Of a DNA stretch of 64,000 bases, positions 43,273 through 52,655 are shown in pieces. Source of the DNA: Lentzea albidocapillata (GTDB taxonomy: Bacteria; Actinomycetota; Actinomycetes; Mycobacteriales; Pseudonocardiaceae); assembly GCF_000719115.1 (NCBI RefSeq), contig NZ_JOEA01000029.1, positions 1-64,000 of the forward strand, written 5' to 3'. The notes beneath the pieces were generated by a model, which worked only from the letters and a program-made list of their open reading frames with translations, had not been told where the DNA came from and ran no database searches. The stretch's first letter is position 1. Each line of letters begins with the position of its first letter. Made by a program: the position numbers and the translations under genes.

Positions 43273-44067
43273 ATGCGCATTCCCCTGGTGTACAGCGAGG
43301 AAGTGGCCGAGGCGATCACGGCGGGCCAGCCCGTCGTGGCGCTGGCGTCGGACGTGCTCAGGTCCGGTGTGGACAGCGCCGAGACCGCGCGCCTGGTCGA
43401 GGACGCGGTGCGGGCGAACGGGTCGGTCCCCGCCACGATCGGCGTCGACAAGGGCCGGATCCTCGTCGGCCTCTCCGAGACCGACATCGAAAGGTTCGCT
43501 TCCATGCAGGGAGTCTGCGTCCTGGACAGCCGGGACCTGCCGGTCGTCCTCGCCCGCGGGACGACCGGGGCGACGACGGTCTCGGCGTCGATGGTCGCGG
43601 CCGGGCTCGCGGGGCTGAAGTTCCTGTCCAGCGCGGAGATCGGCGGCGTGCACCGAGGTGCCCGGCGCCTGTCCCCCGACCTCGTGCAACTCACCCGCTC
43701 CCAGGTCGCGGTGGTCTGCGCGGGGGCCCGGAACACCCTCGACCTCGGGCTCACGCTGGAGTTCCTGGACACGCACGGCGTTCCGGTCGTCGCCTACCGG
43801 TCGGACGACTTCCCCGCGTTCTACTTCGGGACCTCCGGTCTGCCCAGTCCGCACCGCGTCGACGATCCACGGGTGATGGCCCGTGCGATCGAGAGCCACT
43901 GGGCACTCGGCAACCCCGGCTCGTTCCTCGTGACCACACCGACGAAGCCCGCGGACGCGATCGACGACGAGACAGACTCCCTGAAAGCGACCACGGCGGT
44001 GATGGTCAACACCGCCGAAGTCGCGGGGGAACTCGCCGCCGCCCACGCGAAGGAATTCTCTTCATGA
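43273..44067 (+). CDS. indA: Pseudouridine-5'-phosphate-glycosidase-like protein (IndA-like)
   Basis: A 264-residue protein homologous to PsuG/IndA: PVVALASDVLRSGVD, SVPATIGVDKGRILVGLSETDIERF, VCVLDSRDLPVVLARGTTGATTVSASM, SSAEIGGVHRGARR, VVCAGARNTLDLGLTLEFLDTHGVPVVAYR, FPAFYFGTSGLPSP. It is shorter than E. coli PsuG (about 312). By my alignment the three catalytic residues of PsuG (Glu in VALES, Lys in AGKNGAT, Lys in AGAKS) read Ala, Thr and Arg here. IndA proteins in indigoidine clusters are of uncertain function. ATG 43273 (or GTG 43267) is preceded by TGAGG. The stop overlaps the indB start as ATGA. Confidence 0.85.
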   Translation: MRIPLVYSEEVAEAITAGQPVVALASDVLRSGVDSAETARLVEDAVRANGSVPATIGVDKGRILVGLSETDIERFASMQGVCVLDSRDLPVVLARGTTGATTVSASMVAAGLAGLKFLSSAEIGGVHRGARRLSPDLVQLTRSQVAVVCAGARNTLDLGLTLEFLDTHGVPVVAYRSDDFPAFYFGTSGLPSPHRVDDPRVMARAIESHWALGNPGSFLVTTPTKPADAIDDETDSLKATTAVMVNTAEVAGELAAAHAKEFSS

Positions 44068-44726
44068 ACCGGTGCGCGATCTTCGACCTCGACGGCACGC
44101 TCGTCGACTCCCCGAGGGGGATCGTCACGACGTTCGCCGCGGTGTTCGCCCAGCTCGACCTGCCCACAGTGGACTCCCCGACCATCCGCGCCACGATCGG
44201 GCTCCCGCTGCCCGCCGCGTTCGCGAAGGTGCTCGGGACGTCCGAGGACGAGCCGGTCATCACCGCCTGCGTCGAGCTCTACCACGCGACGTACCGCAAG
44301 ATCGTGCTGCCGATGGCGACGCAACTGGTGTTCCCGGGCGTGTACGACGGGCTGGAGTCGTTGCGGGACGACGGTTTCCGGCTCGCCGTCGCCACGAGCA
44401 AGTACATCGGGAACGCCGAGGCGCTGCTCACCGCGGCCGGTCTGCGCGAGGAGTTCTCCGTCGTCGTCGGTGCGGACCAGGTCTCGAAACCCAAGCCCGA
44501 CCCCGAATCCGGTCTCCTCGTGCTGCGCAGGCTCGGGGTGTCCCCGCGCAACGCGGTCATGATCGGGGACACCACCCGCGACATCAACATGGCGCACGGA
44601 GCCGGCATGGCGTCCGTCGCCGTGACCTACGGCGTGCACGGCGTCGACCAGCTGCTCAGCGCGAACCCGACCTGGCTGGTCGACTCGTTCGCCGGGGTCG
44701 TGGCCGCCGTGCGCGAGTGCGCCTGA
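44064..44726 (+). CDS. indB: HAD-family phosphatase (IndB-like)
   Basis: A 220-residue HAD hydrolase: motif I CAIFDLDGTLVDSP, motif II AVATSKYIGN, motif III KPKPDPESG, motif IV MIGDTTRDINMAHGAGM. All catalytic residues are present. Such a phosphatase often accompanies the pseudouridine-glycosidase homologue in indigoidine and alnumycin clusters. ATG 44064 overlaps indA. It ends 2 bp before the convergent DHFR-like gene. Confidence 0.9.
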   Translation: MNRCAIFDLDGTLVDSPRGIVTTFAAVFAQLDLPTVDSPTIRATIGLPLPAAFAKVLGTSEDEPVITACVELYHATYRKIVLPMATQLVFPGVYDGLESLRDDGFRLAVATSKYIGNAEALLTAAGLREEFSVVVGADQVSKPKPDPESGLLVLRRLGVSPRNAVMIGDTTRDINMAHGAGMASVAVTYGVHGVDQLLSANPTWLVDSFAGVVAAVRECA

Positions 44727-44728
44727 GG

Positions 44729-45301
44729 TCAGCGCACGACGTCGTAGACCAGCTTCTGGATGCCGTTCGAGTACGTCTCGCTCTCGACGACCTTCAGCAT
44801 CTGCTTGGCCTTGTCGGTCTCGCTGAACAGCCGCTTGCCCGCGCCGAGCAGCACCGGGAACACCAGCAGGTGGTAGCGGTCGATCAGGCCCGCGTCGGAG
44901 AGGTTGCGGTTGAGCGTCGCGCTGCCGTGGATGGAGATCGGCCCGCCCTCGGTCTCCTTCAGCGCGGCCACGTCGTCCAGCGTCCGCAGGATCGTGATGT
45001 CGCCCCAGTTGTCGACCAGCTGGTCGTCCTTCAGCGTGCTGGACACGACGTACTTCGGCATCACGTTGTACTTCGGGAAGTAGTCGAGCGTCGGCCACAC
45101 CGGGGAGAACACCTCGTAGCTGACCCGGCCCATCATCATCGCCGCGGCCTCGTCCTGCTCACGGCCCTTGATCTCGTAGGCGGCCTCGTCGAACTCGATG
45201 TCCTCGAAGGTCCAGCCGGCGCTGCGGTGGCCGGGTTCGCCGCCGGGTGCCTCGACGACGCCGTCGAGCGAGACGAAAGCGGTTGCGATCACGGTACGCA
45301 T
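44729..45301 (-). CDS. DHFR-fold/RibD-C-type reductase
   Basis: A 190-residue protein of the DHFR-like RibD C-terminal family found often alone in actinomycetes: VIATAFVSLDGVVEAPGGEP, MMMGRVSYEVF, KYVVSSTL, PISIHGSATLNRNLSDAGLIDRYHLLVFPVLLGAGKRLF. Such proteins bind NADPH; their substrates are mostly unknown. ATG 45301 follows GGAGAA. Convergent with indB and probably not part of the indigoidine cluster. Confidence 0.87.
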   Translation of the reverse strand: MRTVIATAFVSLDGVVEAPGGEPGHRSAGWTFEDIEFDEAAYEIKGREQDEAAAMMMGRVSYEVFSPVWPTLDYFPKYNVMPKYVVSSTLKDDQLVDNWGDITILRTLDDVAALKETEGGPISIHGSATLNRNLSDAGLIDRYHLLVFPVLLGAGKRLFSETDKAKQMLKVVESETYSNGIQKLVYDVVR

Positions 45302-45479
45302 CTGGTTCTCCTCGGTGTTCGCGCTTGCTGTCATAAGTGTGTCGAACGGTAGACGCCGGGATCGACATCTCGCGCAGGAGATTTTGCGCCACGCCCTCCG
45401 AAGCTGGTCAGGAATCGAGAAGCACGGCCGGGCCGCCGCTCCTACCGTTGCATCCAACAACGACCGGGAGGACCGAGAA

Positions 45480-45689
45480 ATGGCCCGCAGCAAGGGAATC
45501 CGTCAGTTCCACCGCGTGGTGAGCATGGTCTTCATGGCCACCGTCGTCTTCACGGCGGTCGCCCTGACTGTCGACAGCTCCGTGGTGTGGGTGTCGTACG
45601 TGCCGCTGCTGCCGCTGTTCGTCCTGATGGGAACGGGCGTCTACATGTGGTTCCTGCCGCAGCTCGCCCGCCGCCGCGCTAGCCGCTGA
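45480..45689 (+). CDS. Small two-helix membrane protein
   Basis: A 69-residue protein: basic start MARSKGIRQFHR, two hydrophobic segments (VVSMVFMATVVFTAVAL and VSYVPLLPLFVLMGTGVYMWFL) and a basic end. No family recognised with confidence. ATG 45480 follows GGAGGA by about 8 nt, which is good support for a real gene despite the size. The last 11 bp overlap the next, convergent gene. Confidence 0.65.
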   Translation: MARSKGIRQFHRVVSMVFMATVVFTAVALTVDSSVVWVSYVPLLPLFVLMGTGVYMWFLPQLARRRASR

Positions 45690-46419
45690 GCCGGTCCTCC
45701 AGGTGCGTGAGGGTGGCCTCCAGCGCCACCCCGTACACCGCGATCCGACAGGCCAGCCGCCACAGCGTCGCGTCCGTCGGTGCCACGGCCAGACTGATCA
45801 CGAGCTCCCGCACGAGCCGCCGGGTCTGCGCGACCAGCACCCCGACGCTCTCGGTGATCTCCCCGAACGCCGCCGACACCGAGCTCAGCCCCCGGATCGC
45901 GTCGATGTTGTGGCCCATCAGCCGTAGGTGCTCCTCGGCGCCGCTCCACCGCGGGGCGTCCTGCTCCAGGAGGTCCTCGAGCTCGTCGGCCATGTCCTGC
46001 TGCTCGGCCGCGATGTTGTACCAGGTCATCGCATGCGCGGCGATGACGTCCGGCAGCCCGGTGAGGTCGTCCAGCACGTCCCGCAACGGCCTGATCTGCT
46101 CCATCGCGGCCCGCGCGGAGTCCTCGACCGGCTCGACCAGCGAGGGCACGGCGGCCTCGCGCACGAGGTCGGGATCAGGTGCCCGCACGCCGTAGAGGTC
46201 GTACAGCCCGGCCACGATCAGGCGCAGGTTCTCCTCGACGTAGGAGACCAGTTCGTCCTGCCGGGCGTGCTTCTCCAGGACGGCGTGGATGATCCACCGG
46301 CACAGCCGCCCGTACACGGTCTCGTCGCCGACGACGACCGCGCTGGCCTTGTGCACGGCCGCGAACCGCACGCGCACGGCCTCGATCCGGCCGGCGTGAC
46401 GCACGATCTGCCCGGTCAC
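45679..46419 (-). CDS. Uncharacterised helical protein
   Basis: About 246 residues from GTG 46419, which follows GAGGGAGG. Mostly alpha-helical, no signal peptide and no membrane segment. Helices such as WIIHAVLEKHARQDELVSYVEENLRLIVAGLYDLYGV, and LEDLLEQDAPRWSGAEEHLRLMGHNIDAI, suggest a bundle fold. I do not recognise a family. An upstream ATG (46530) in the same frame would give a 283-residue form but has no ribosome site and runs into the MerR dyad. Confidence 0.6.
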   Translation of the reverse strand: MTGQIVRHAGRIEAVRVRFAAVHKASAVVVGDETVYGRLCRWIIHAVLEKHARQDELVSYVEENLRLIVAGLYDLYGVRAPDPDLVREAAVPSLVEPVEDSARAAMEQIRPLRDVLDDLTGLPDVIAAHAMTWYNIAAEQQDMADELEDLLEQDAPRWSGAEEHLRLMGHNIDAIRGLSSVSAAFGEITESVGVLVAQTRRLVRELVISLAVAPTDATLWRLACRIAVYGVALEATLTHLEDRLSG

Positions 46420-46478
46420 GCGCCTCCCTCGGCTCAACGAACGCTCGCCTGACCACGTTAGCGGCGGGAAGCGGGCTT

Positions 46479-46502
46479 GACTCTGCACCACGGTGCAGAG
46501 TC
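46479..46502. promoter_or_regulatory. MerR-type dyad in a promoter with wide spacer
   Basis: GACTCTGCACC and its exact complement flank AC, giving a perfect 11-bp dyad. A -35 TTGACT (46477-46482) overlaps its left end; CATCGT (46503-46508) can serve as -10 after a 20-bp spacer, the long spacing that MerR activators correct. ATG 46516 follows 7 nt later, so the transcript is probably leaderless. Confidence 0.75.
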
Positions 46503-46515
46503 CATCGTGATCGGC

Positions 46516-46875
46516 ATGACCCGAGATCACGTGGCCCGATGGGGCAAAGCCGGCGCGGCGTACGACCTCGTGGCGAGCATCGCGTTCGTCACGCCCTGGA
46601 CCGGAGCACTGGTGCTGGATCTACTCGGCACGCCCCACACCGGGCAGACGCTCCTGTTCTCCACGCTGTTCGGCACGGTAGTGGTGATGTGGTCGATCGT
46701 CCGGTGGCTGCGGCCGGAACGGGTGCTGATCACCGCAGACACGGCCGGGCGTGCTCTGTTCAGCCTCTGGTTCGCCTGGGCGTTGTGGCAGGGGCACAGT
46801 CCGGCGCTGGCGGGCTTCCTGGCGCTGGAACTGTTCTGGGGCGCGGCCCAGCTCCGCGCGTTGCTGCGGAGGTAG
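46516..46875 (+). CDS. MerR-controlled membrane protein
   Basis: A 119-residue membrane protein with about three or four helices (YDLVASIAFVTPWTGALVLDLL, LLFSTLFGTVVVMWSIVRWL, LFSLWFAWALWQ, GFLALELFWGAAQLRALL). Family not recognised. It lies between a perfect MerR dyad and the merR gene (6 bp to its start), so it is the probable target and shares its promoter with the regulator. Confidence 0.7.
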   Translation: MTRDHVARWGKAGAAYDLVASIAFVTPWTGALVLDLLGTPHTGQTLLFSTLFGTVVVMWSIVRWLRPERVLITADTAGRALFSLWFAWALWQGHSPALAGFLALELFWGAAQLRALLRR

Positions 46876-46881
46876 TTTCCG

Positions 46882-47247
46882 GTGGTGCGCATATCCGAAC
46901 TGGCCCGCGCCGCCGGGGTGGGCATCAGCACCGTGCGGTTCTACGAGCGCCGCGGCCTCGTCGTCCCGACGGCCCGGTCCCACGGCGGCTACCGCCACTA
47001 CGACCAGGAGGCGTTGAAGCGGCTGAGGTTCATCCGCCGCGCGGCCCGGCTCGGGTTCACGCTCACCGAGGTCGAGCAGCTCCTCTCCGCCTCTGCCACG
47101 CCCGACGTGGGTGACGTGGTCACCGGCAAGGTCGCCGAGATCGAGCAGCGGATCAACGACCTGGACCGGGTACGGCTCGCGTTGCTCGACGTCGCCGAGA
47201 ACGGCGTCCGGGACCAGTGCCCGGTGGTCGCGGCGCTGAGCGACTGA
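46882..47247 (+). CDS. MerR-family transcriptional regulator
   Basis: A 121-residue MerR protein: VRISELARAAGVGISTVRFYERRGLVVP, wing SHGGYRHYDQEALKRLRFI, coiled coil, and a C-terminal Cys in RDQCPVV. Only one Cys, so not an obvious metal sensor. GTG 46882 follows GGAGG by about 9 nt. Located downstream of its probable target and presumably autoregulated via the dyad at 46479-46502. Confidence 0.9.
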   Translation: MVRISELARAAGVGISTVRFYERRGLVVPTARSHGGYRHYDQEALKRLRFIRRAARLGFTLTEVEQLLSASATPDVGDVVTGKVAEIEQRINDLDRVRLALLDVAENGVRDQCPVVAALSD

Positions 47248-47293
47248 GGCGTTCCAGCTCGTAAGCTGTCGGTGACGAACGGGAGGTCGAGCG

Positions 47294-47959
47294 GTGGCGG
47301 ACGACCCGGTGACCGGGCTGATGGCCGAACTGGCCGCGCTCGACGACCCCAAAGCGCGCGCGGTGAACGAGAAGCACGGCGACGACCACGGCGTGAACCT
47401 CGGCAAGCTCCGCGCGATCGCGAAGCGCCTGAAGACCCAGCAGGACCTCTCACTCGAACTGTGGGCGACGGGCGACACCGCGGCCCGGCTGCTGGCGTTG
47501 CTGATCTGCCGCCCCAAGGCGTTCGGGCGCGACGAGCTCGACATCATGCTGCGCGAGGCCATGCGCCCCAAGGTGCACGACTGGCTCGTGAACTACGTGG
47601 TGAAGAAGAACCCGCACACCGAAGAGCTGCGCGTGCTGTGGTTCGCCGATCCTGATCCGGTGGTCGCGAGCGCGGGCTGGGCGCTGACCGTCGACCGGGT
47701 GGCGAAGCAGCCGGAGGGGCTCGACCTCGACGGTCTGCTCGACATCGTCGAGAAGGACATGAAGGACGCCCCGCAACGTCTGCAGTGGGCGATGAACCAC
47801 TGCCTGGCGCAGATCGGGATCGAGCACCCCTCACTGCGCGCCCGTGCGATCGAGATCGGCGAACGCCTGGAGGTCCTCAAGGACTACCCGACGCCGCCGG
47901 GCTGCACGTCACCGTTCGCGCCGATCTGGATCAACGAATTGGTGCGGCGCAAGGGTTAG
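47294..47959 (+). CDS. AlkD-like DNA alkylation repair protein
   Basis: A 221-residue HEAT-repeat protein of the AlkD family: KHGDDHGVNLGKLRAIAKRLK, RPKAFGRDELDIMLREAMRPKVHDWLVNYVVKKNPHTEELRVLWF, WALTVDRVA, and WAMNHCLAQIGIEHP. AlkD glycosylases remove bulky N-alkylpurines. GTG 47294. I cannot confirm the catalytic Asp, so a structural homologue without activity is possible. Ends in a palindrome shared with the convergent response regulator. Confidence 0.8.
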   Translation: MADDPVTGLMAELAALDDPKARAVNEKHGDDHGVNLGKLRAIAKRLKTQQDLSLELWATGDTAARLLALLICRPKAFGRDELDIMLREAMRPKVHDWLVNYVVKKNPHTEELRVLWFADPDPVVASAGWALTVDRVAKQPEGLDLDGLLDIVEKDMKDAPQRLQWAMNHCLAQIGIEHPSLRARAIEIGERLEVLKDYPTPPGCTSPFAPIWINELVRRKG

Positions 47960-47977
47960 GGTCTGTACAGACCCTAA
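47956..47977. terminator. Bidirectional palindrome holding both stop codons
   Basis: A perfect 22-bp palindrome: TTAGGGTCTGT and its complement meet at the centre, giving a 9-bp stem with a GTAC loop. The TAG of the alkD-like gene (47957-47959) and the TAG of the convergent response regulator (47976-47974) both lie inside. Confidence 0.75.
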
Positions 47978-48572
47978 AGCCAGCCCCGTTCGCGCGCGGT
48001 GTTCGCCGCCTCGGAACGGTTGCGCGCGCCCAATTTCGCCATCGCGGTCGACAGGTAGTTGCGGACCGTACCCTCGGCGAGGTTGAGCCGTGCCGCGATG
48101 TCGGCGTTGCTCGCGCCCGTCGTGACCTCCTGCAACAGCTCGCGTTCGCGCGGTGTCAGGGGATCGGCGCTGTCCCACGCGGCCATTGCGAGCTCGGCGG
48201 CGACGACCCGTTCGCCGGCGTGCACGCGGCGCAGCGCCGAGACGAGGTCCGCGATCGGCGCGTCCTTCAGCACGTATCCCGCGACCCCGGCGTCCATCGC
48301 GCGCCTCAGGTACCCGCTGCGGGCGAACGTCGTGATGATCAGGACGCGGGTGGGGTCGCCTCGCTCGCTCAGCGCCTGGGCGACGTCCAGTCCGGTCCGG
48401 CCGGGCATCTCGATGTCGGTCAGCAGCACGTCGGGCCGGTGTTCCGCCACGGCCGCGAGCGCCTCGTCGCCGTCCCCCGCCGTCGCGACGACCGTGACGT
48501 CGGGCTGCAGGTCGAGCAGCTGGGCGAACGCGCCGCGCACCATCGCCTGGTCCTCCGCCAGCACGACCCTGA

Positions 48573-48576
<4 letters not shown>
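47974..48576 (-). CDS. DesR-like NarL-family response regulator
   Basis: A 200-residue regulator: acidic E8/D9, phospho-Asp D54 (LLTDIEMPG), Lys in GYVLKD, and LuxR-type helix-turn-helix LTPRERELLQEVTTGASNADIAARLNLAEGTVRNYLSTAM (region). GTG 48576 overlaps the kinase gene by 4 bp. Together with the kinase and ABC genes upstream it forms a four-gene operon, and it probably binds the ATGAC-N4-GTCAT dyad at 51331-51344. Confidence 0.92.
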
Positions 48577-49633
<1,057 letters not shown>

Positions 49634-49637
<4 letters not shown>

Positions 49638-50383
49638 GACCGCGCATGACGATACGACACGGCCGCGAGCACCGCAGCCACCAGCGCGAAGCCCAGCAGC
49701 ACGAGCACGTGCGTGAGGACGGGCCCACCGGTCAGCTGGGCACGGGCGAGCTCCGACAGGTGGTAGGTCGGCAGGAACCGCGCGACGTCACCGAAGAACG
49801 CGGGCATGATCTCCAGCGGCATCCACAGTCCGGAAAGGACGGACGCCGGGATGAGGATCGCGTTGAGCACGGCGGCCGCGGCACCCGCGCCGACCTGGAA
49901 CCCGATCGCGAGGCTCAGCAACGCGAACGGCAGCGCGCCCACCACCAGCACCGCCAGCACCCGCAGCAGCGCGGGCAGAGGCGCGGTCAACGAACCGGTG
50001 ACGGCCGCGGTCGCCGTCATCGCGACCAGCACCCCGGCCGCGTAGGGCAGTGCCGCCACCACCTTCGCCGCGAGCGTCACGCTGATCGGCACCGCCGACA
50101 CCTGCTTCGCCCGCAGCCAGCCGCGTTCCCGGTCGGACGCGACGCCGATGCCGGGGTTCAGCAGCACGACCGAGATCACGCCGAACGCGCCGAACGTGGC
50201 GATCATCGTGGTGCCCGCGGACACCCCGCCGGCGCTGAACTTCCCGAACAGCGACACGAAGAGCGCGAAGAACCCCACCGGCATGATGATCGAGAAGAAC
50301 AGGGCGGCCGGTTCGCGGACGATACCCCTCAGCTCGTCCGCGAGCTCCACACCGAAGACCTTCCCGGACATGTGCACGGTCAC
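49634..50383 (-). CDS. ABC-2-type exporter permease
   Basis: A 249-residue permease with six helices. Seen: LRGIVREPAALFFSIIMPVGFFALFVSLFG, ERGWLRAKQVSAVPISVTLAAKV, and LNAILIPASVLSGLWMPLEIMPAFFGDVARFLPTYH. This is the ABC-2 export family. GTG 50383 overlaps the ATPase stop as GTGA. Confidence 0.9.
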
Positions 50384-51270
50384 GCCGCACCCCTCTCGAT
50401 CAGACCCGCCACTGCCTCTTCCAGCCCCGCACCCTCGACCCGCAGATCAGTCAGGCCGGGGTCCTGCGCGAGCAGCACCCGCAACAACGCCTCCGGCGCA
50501 CGCGTGCCGAGACGGACGTGCTCACCGTCGTTGCGCAGCGACACGACACCGGGCAGCGCTTGGAGGCGCTCCAAGCCGAGGACCGTTCGGGCGATCACCG
50601 TGCGGTCGGGCAGCCGCGCGACCAGTTCGCCCGGCGTGCCCTCGGCGAGCACGCGGCCCCGGTCGAGCACGACGACGCGATCGGCGACGGCCGAGGACTC
50701 CTCGATGAGGTGCGTGGTGAGCAGGACGCCGGCGCCGCGCTCACGCCGTTCGGCGAGGATCTGCCAGAACCGCCTGCGAGTGGGCACGTCCAGACCCGCC
50801 GTCGGTTCGTCCAGCACCAGGAGCGCCGGATCGGCGACCAGGGCCATGGCGAGCTGCAGCCGTTGCTTCTGGCCGCCGGAGAGCTTCGACGCACGCCGCC
50901 CGGCCAGCTCGGTCAGGTCGAGCTCGGCCATCACCGGCCCGGCCGCCGCACGGGGCTTCCCCGCGCGCACCGCGGCCCCGACGACCAGCTCGGACACCTT
51001 CAGCGTGTTCGGGAACCCGAGCGACTGCTGCACCACCCCGAGCTGCCGGCGGGTCGACGCGACGCGGGGATCGCCACCGCACACGCGCACCGAACCGGCC
51101 TTGGCGGGCAGCAGCCCGATCACCTGGTTCACCAGCGTCGTCTTGCCCGCGCCGTTCGGCCCGAGCAGTGCCACGCACTCCCCCGCGCCGACGTCGAGAT
51201 CAACGCCGTCCAGCGCCTGCGTGGCACCGTAGTGGTGCCGCGCCCCTCGTACTCCGAGCACCGTTTCCAT
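50380..51270 (-). CDS. ABC exporter ATPase
   Basis: A 296-residue ATPase of the drug/lipid-export type: Walker A LLGPNGAGKTTLVNQ, Q-loop VVQQSLGFPNTLKVSELV, signature KLSGGQKQRLQLAMALV, Walker B LLVLDEPTAGLD, H-loop TTHLIEESSAVADRV, and a C-terminal extension of about 85 residues common in DrrA-like proteins. First gene of the operon, with ATG 51270. Confidence 0.92.
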   Translation of the reverse strand: METVLGVRGARHHYGATQALDGVDLDVGAGECVALLGPNGAGKTTLVNQVIGLLPAKAGSVRVCGGDPRVASTRRQLGVVQQSLGFPNTLKVSELVVGAAVRAGKPRAAAGPVMAELDLTELAGRRASKLSGGQKQRLQLAMALVADPALLVLDEPTAGLDVPTRRRFWQILAERRERGAGVLLTTHLIEESSAVADRVVVLDRGRVLAEGTPGELVARLPDRTVIARTVLGLERLQALPGVVSLRNDGEHVRLGTRAPEALLRVLLAQDPGLTDLRVEGAGLEEAVAGLIERGAA

Positions 51271-51330
51271 GGCGTCGAGCCTGGTCGGAACCGGCGCTCG
51301 TCAGTAGTGCGGCAGCGTCACGACCTCGGG

Positions 51331-51344
51331 ATGACAAAAGTCAT
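51331..51344. promoter_or_regulatory. Perfect ATGAC-N4-GTCAT dyad upstream of the ABC operon
   Basis: ATGAC and GTCAT are exact inverted arms separated by AAAA, 61-74 bp before the ATPase start. A possible -10 (TACTGA, 51306-51301 on the minus strand) lies 25 bp downstream with no -35 hexamer, as in response-regulator-activated promoters. It overlaps the stop of the NYN gene. Confidence 0.65.
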
Positions 51345-52183
51345 TCGGGCCGGACGGCCTGCGCCCTCGGATACTTGCGGCCGGGCATCGGCGCGGGCGA
51401 CCCGGTGAACGACACCGGCGTGCCCGCGAGCAGCAGCGTCAGTCCGTTCGGCAGCTCGTCGCGCGAGACGAACCACGACCCGCCGCGCGTGTCCGTGATG
51501 AACCCGTGCGCCTGACCGGTCTTCCAGGTCGCCACGGTGCCCTTCCGGCGCCCGCGCGGTGCTCCGACCGGCGACGCCGCCACCTGCGACGACCGCACGA
51601 AGGCCCGCCGCAGCGGGTAGTCGGCCTGGTCACCGGGCGCGAACAGCTGGTCGAAACCGGGTGTGAAGGGCGTCGCGGCACGCAGCGGCGCGGCGGTGCG
51701 CGGAGTCCAGGCAGGTGGCGCGTTGACCGTCATGATGTCCACCACCGGCACGATCACGTGCACGCCCCGCGCCGTCAGCCGCTCCGCGAGAGGCGTGAAG
51801 TCCGAGTCACCGGTCAGCAGGACGACCCACTGCAGCGGCACCGTCGTCGCCCGGTCCCACGCCTCCAGCGCGAGCAGGACGTCGACACCCTTCTCCTTGC
51901 CGTTGTGCAGCGGCAGGTCGTGCCGCGTGATGCCGGCGGCGGCCAGCACCCGGTCGAAGGACTCGGCAGGCGTGTCGATGCGACCGCGGACGTAATGCGC
52001 CTCCGCGACCACGCACTCGTCCAGCGGACGACCCGTCTCGGTGTGGACGTACCAGCGCAACGCGTCGTGCAGGCCGTCGAGAGAAACGCGCGCTCCCCTG
52101 GGGTGCGCTGTCGCGTAGAAGTCACTCAGGTAGGCGAACCACGTGCCGTCGTAGAACACTCCGATCCGGTCGGTCTCACCCAC
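51341..52183 (-). CDS. NYN/PIN-like ribonuclease domain fused to a cold-shock-like domain
   Basis: A 280-residue protein. Residues about 5-150 match the NYN (DUF88/LabA) nuclease fold: IGVFYDGTWFAYLS, HNGKEKGVDVLLALEA, VVLLTGDSDFTPLAERLTARGVHVIV, with three acidic residues suited to metal binding. A proline/arginine-rich linker leads to residues about 215-278, which read as a cold-shock/OB-like domain: GTVATWKTGQAHGFITDTRGGSWFVSRDEL. The pairing suggests an RNA-binding ribonuclease. GTG 52183. Confidence 0.75.
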   Translation of the reverse strand: MGETDRIGVFYDGTWFAYLSDFYATAHPRGARVSLDGLHDALRWYVHTETGRPLDECVVAEAHYVRGRIDTPAESFDRVLAAAGITRHDLPLHNGKEKGVDVLLALEAWDRATTVPLQWVVLLTGDSDFTPLAERLTARGVHVIVPVVDIMTVNAPPAWTPRTAAPLRAATPFTPGFDQLFAPGDQADYPLRRAFVRSSQVAASPVGAPRGRRKGTVATWKTGQAHGFITDTRGGSWFVSRDELPNGLTLLLAGTPVSFTGSPAPMPGRKYPRAQAVRPE

Positions 52184-52195
52184 CAGCCGAGATTA

Positions 52196-52513
52196 CTACT
52201 TCGCCTCGAACGCCGAGTGACCAGGCGCGGCCGGTAACTCCAGCAACTGGCCCGCGACGTCGAGGAACTCACCCCCGCACTGCCACATCGTCAGATCGGG
52301 ATCGACGACGAACGGGTCCGTGGGGTCCGCGTCGCCCTCGGCCATGCGATAGGCCAGGGCCTCCGACTCCGAGTACGCGAGCACCGTCTCGTTGGTGCCA
52401 CGCCACACGCGCCTGAACATCACGGCGTTGACGCACGTGAAGTGATCACGCACGACAGTCCGCCGGAACCCGCTGCGCAGCAATAACTTCATGCATTCTT
52501 CGACGCTGCTCAC
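52196..52513 (-). CDS. Uncharacterised small protein
   Basis: About 105 residues from GTG 52513 (an earlier ATG at 52561 would add 16). It contains MKLLLRSGFRRTVVRDHFTCVNAVMFRRVWRGTNETVLAYSESEALAYRMAEGDADPTDPF and ends with a Trp-Gln-Cys-Gly motif. It looks like a small folded cytoplasmic protein often seen alone in actinomycetes; no function known. Confidence 0.55.
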   Translation of the reverse strand: MSSVEECMKLLLRSGFRRTVVRDHFTCVNAVMFRRVWRGTNETVLAYSESEALAYRMAEGDADPTDPFVVDPDLTMWQCGGEFLDVAGQLLELPAAPGHSAFEAK

Positions 52514-52655
52514 AACACCCGATTGTGGCTGTGAACGGCGGTCATCCTCATCACCCGTCACTCGATAGGGTCAAGTGTTTGAGGCACGTGCACAACGCGG
52601 GCGTCCCACTTTCGTGCAGACAACCAGCCGAGAAGGACTCGATCGGGCTATCGCC

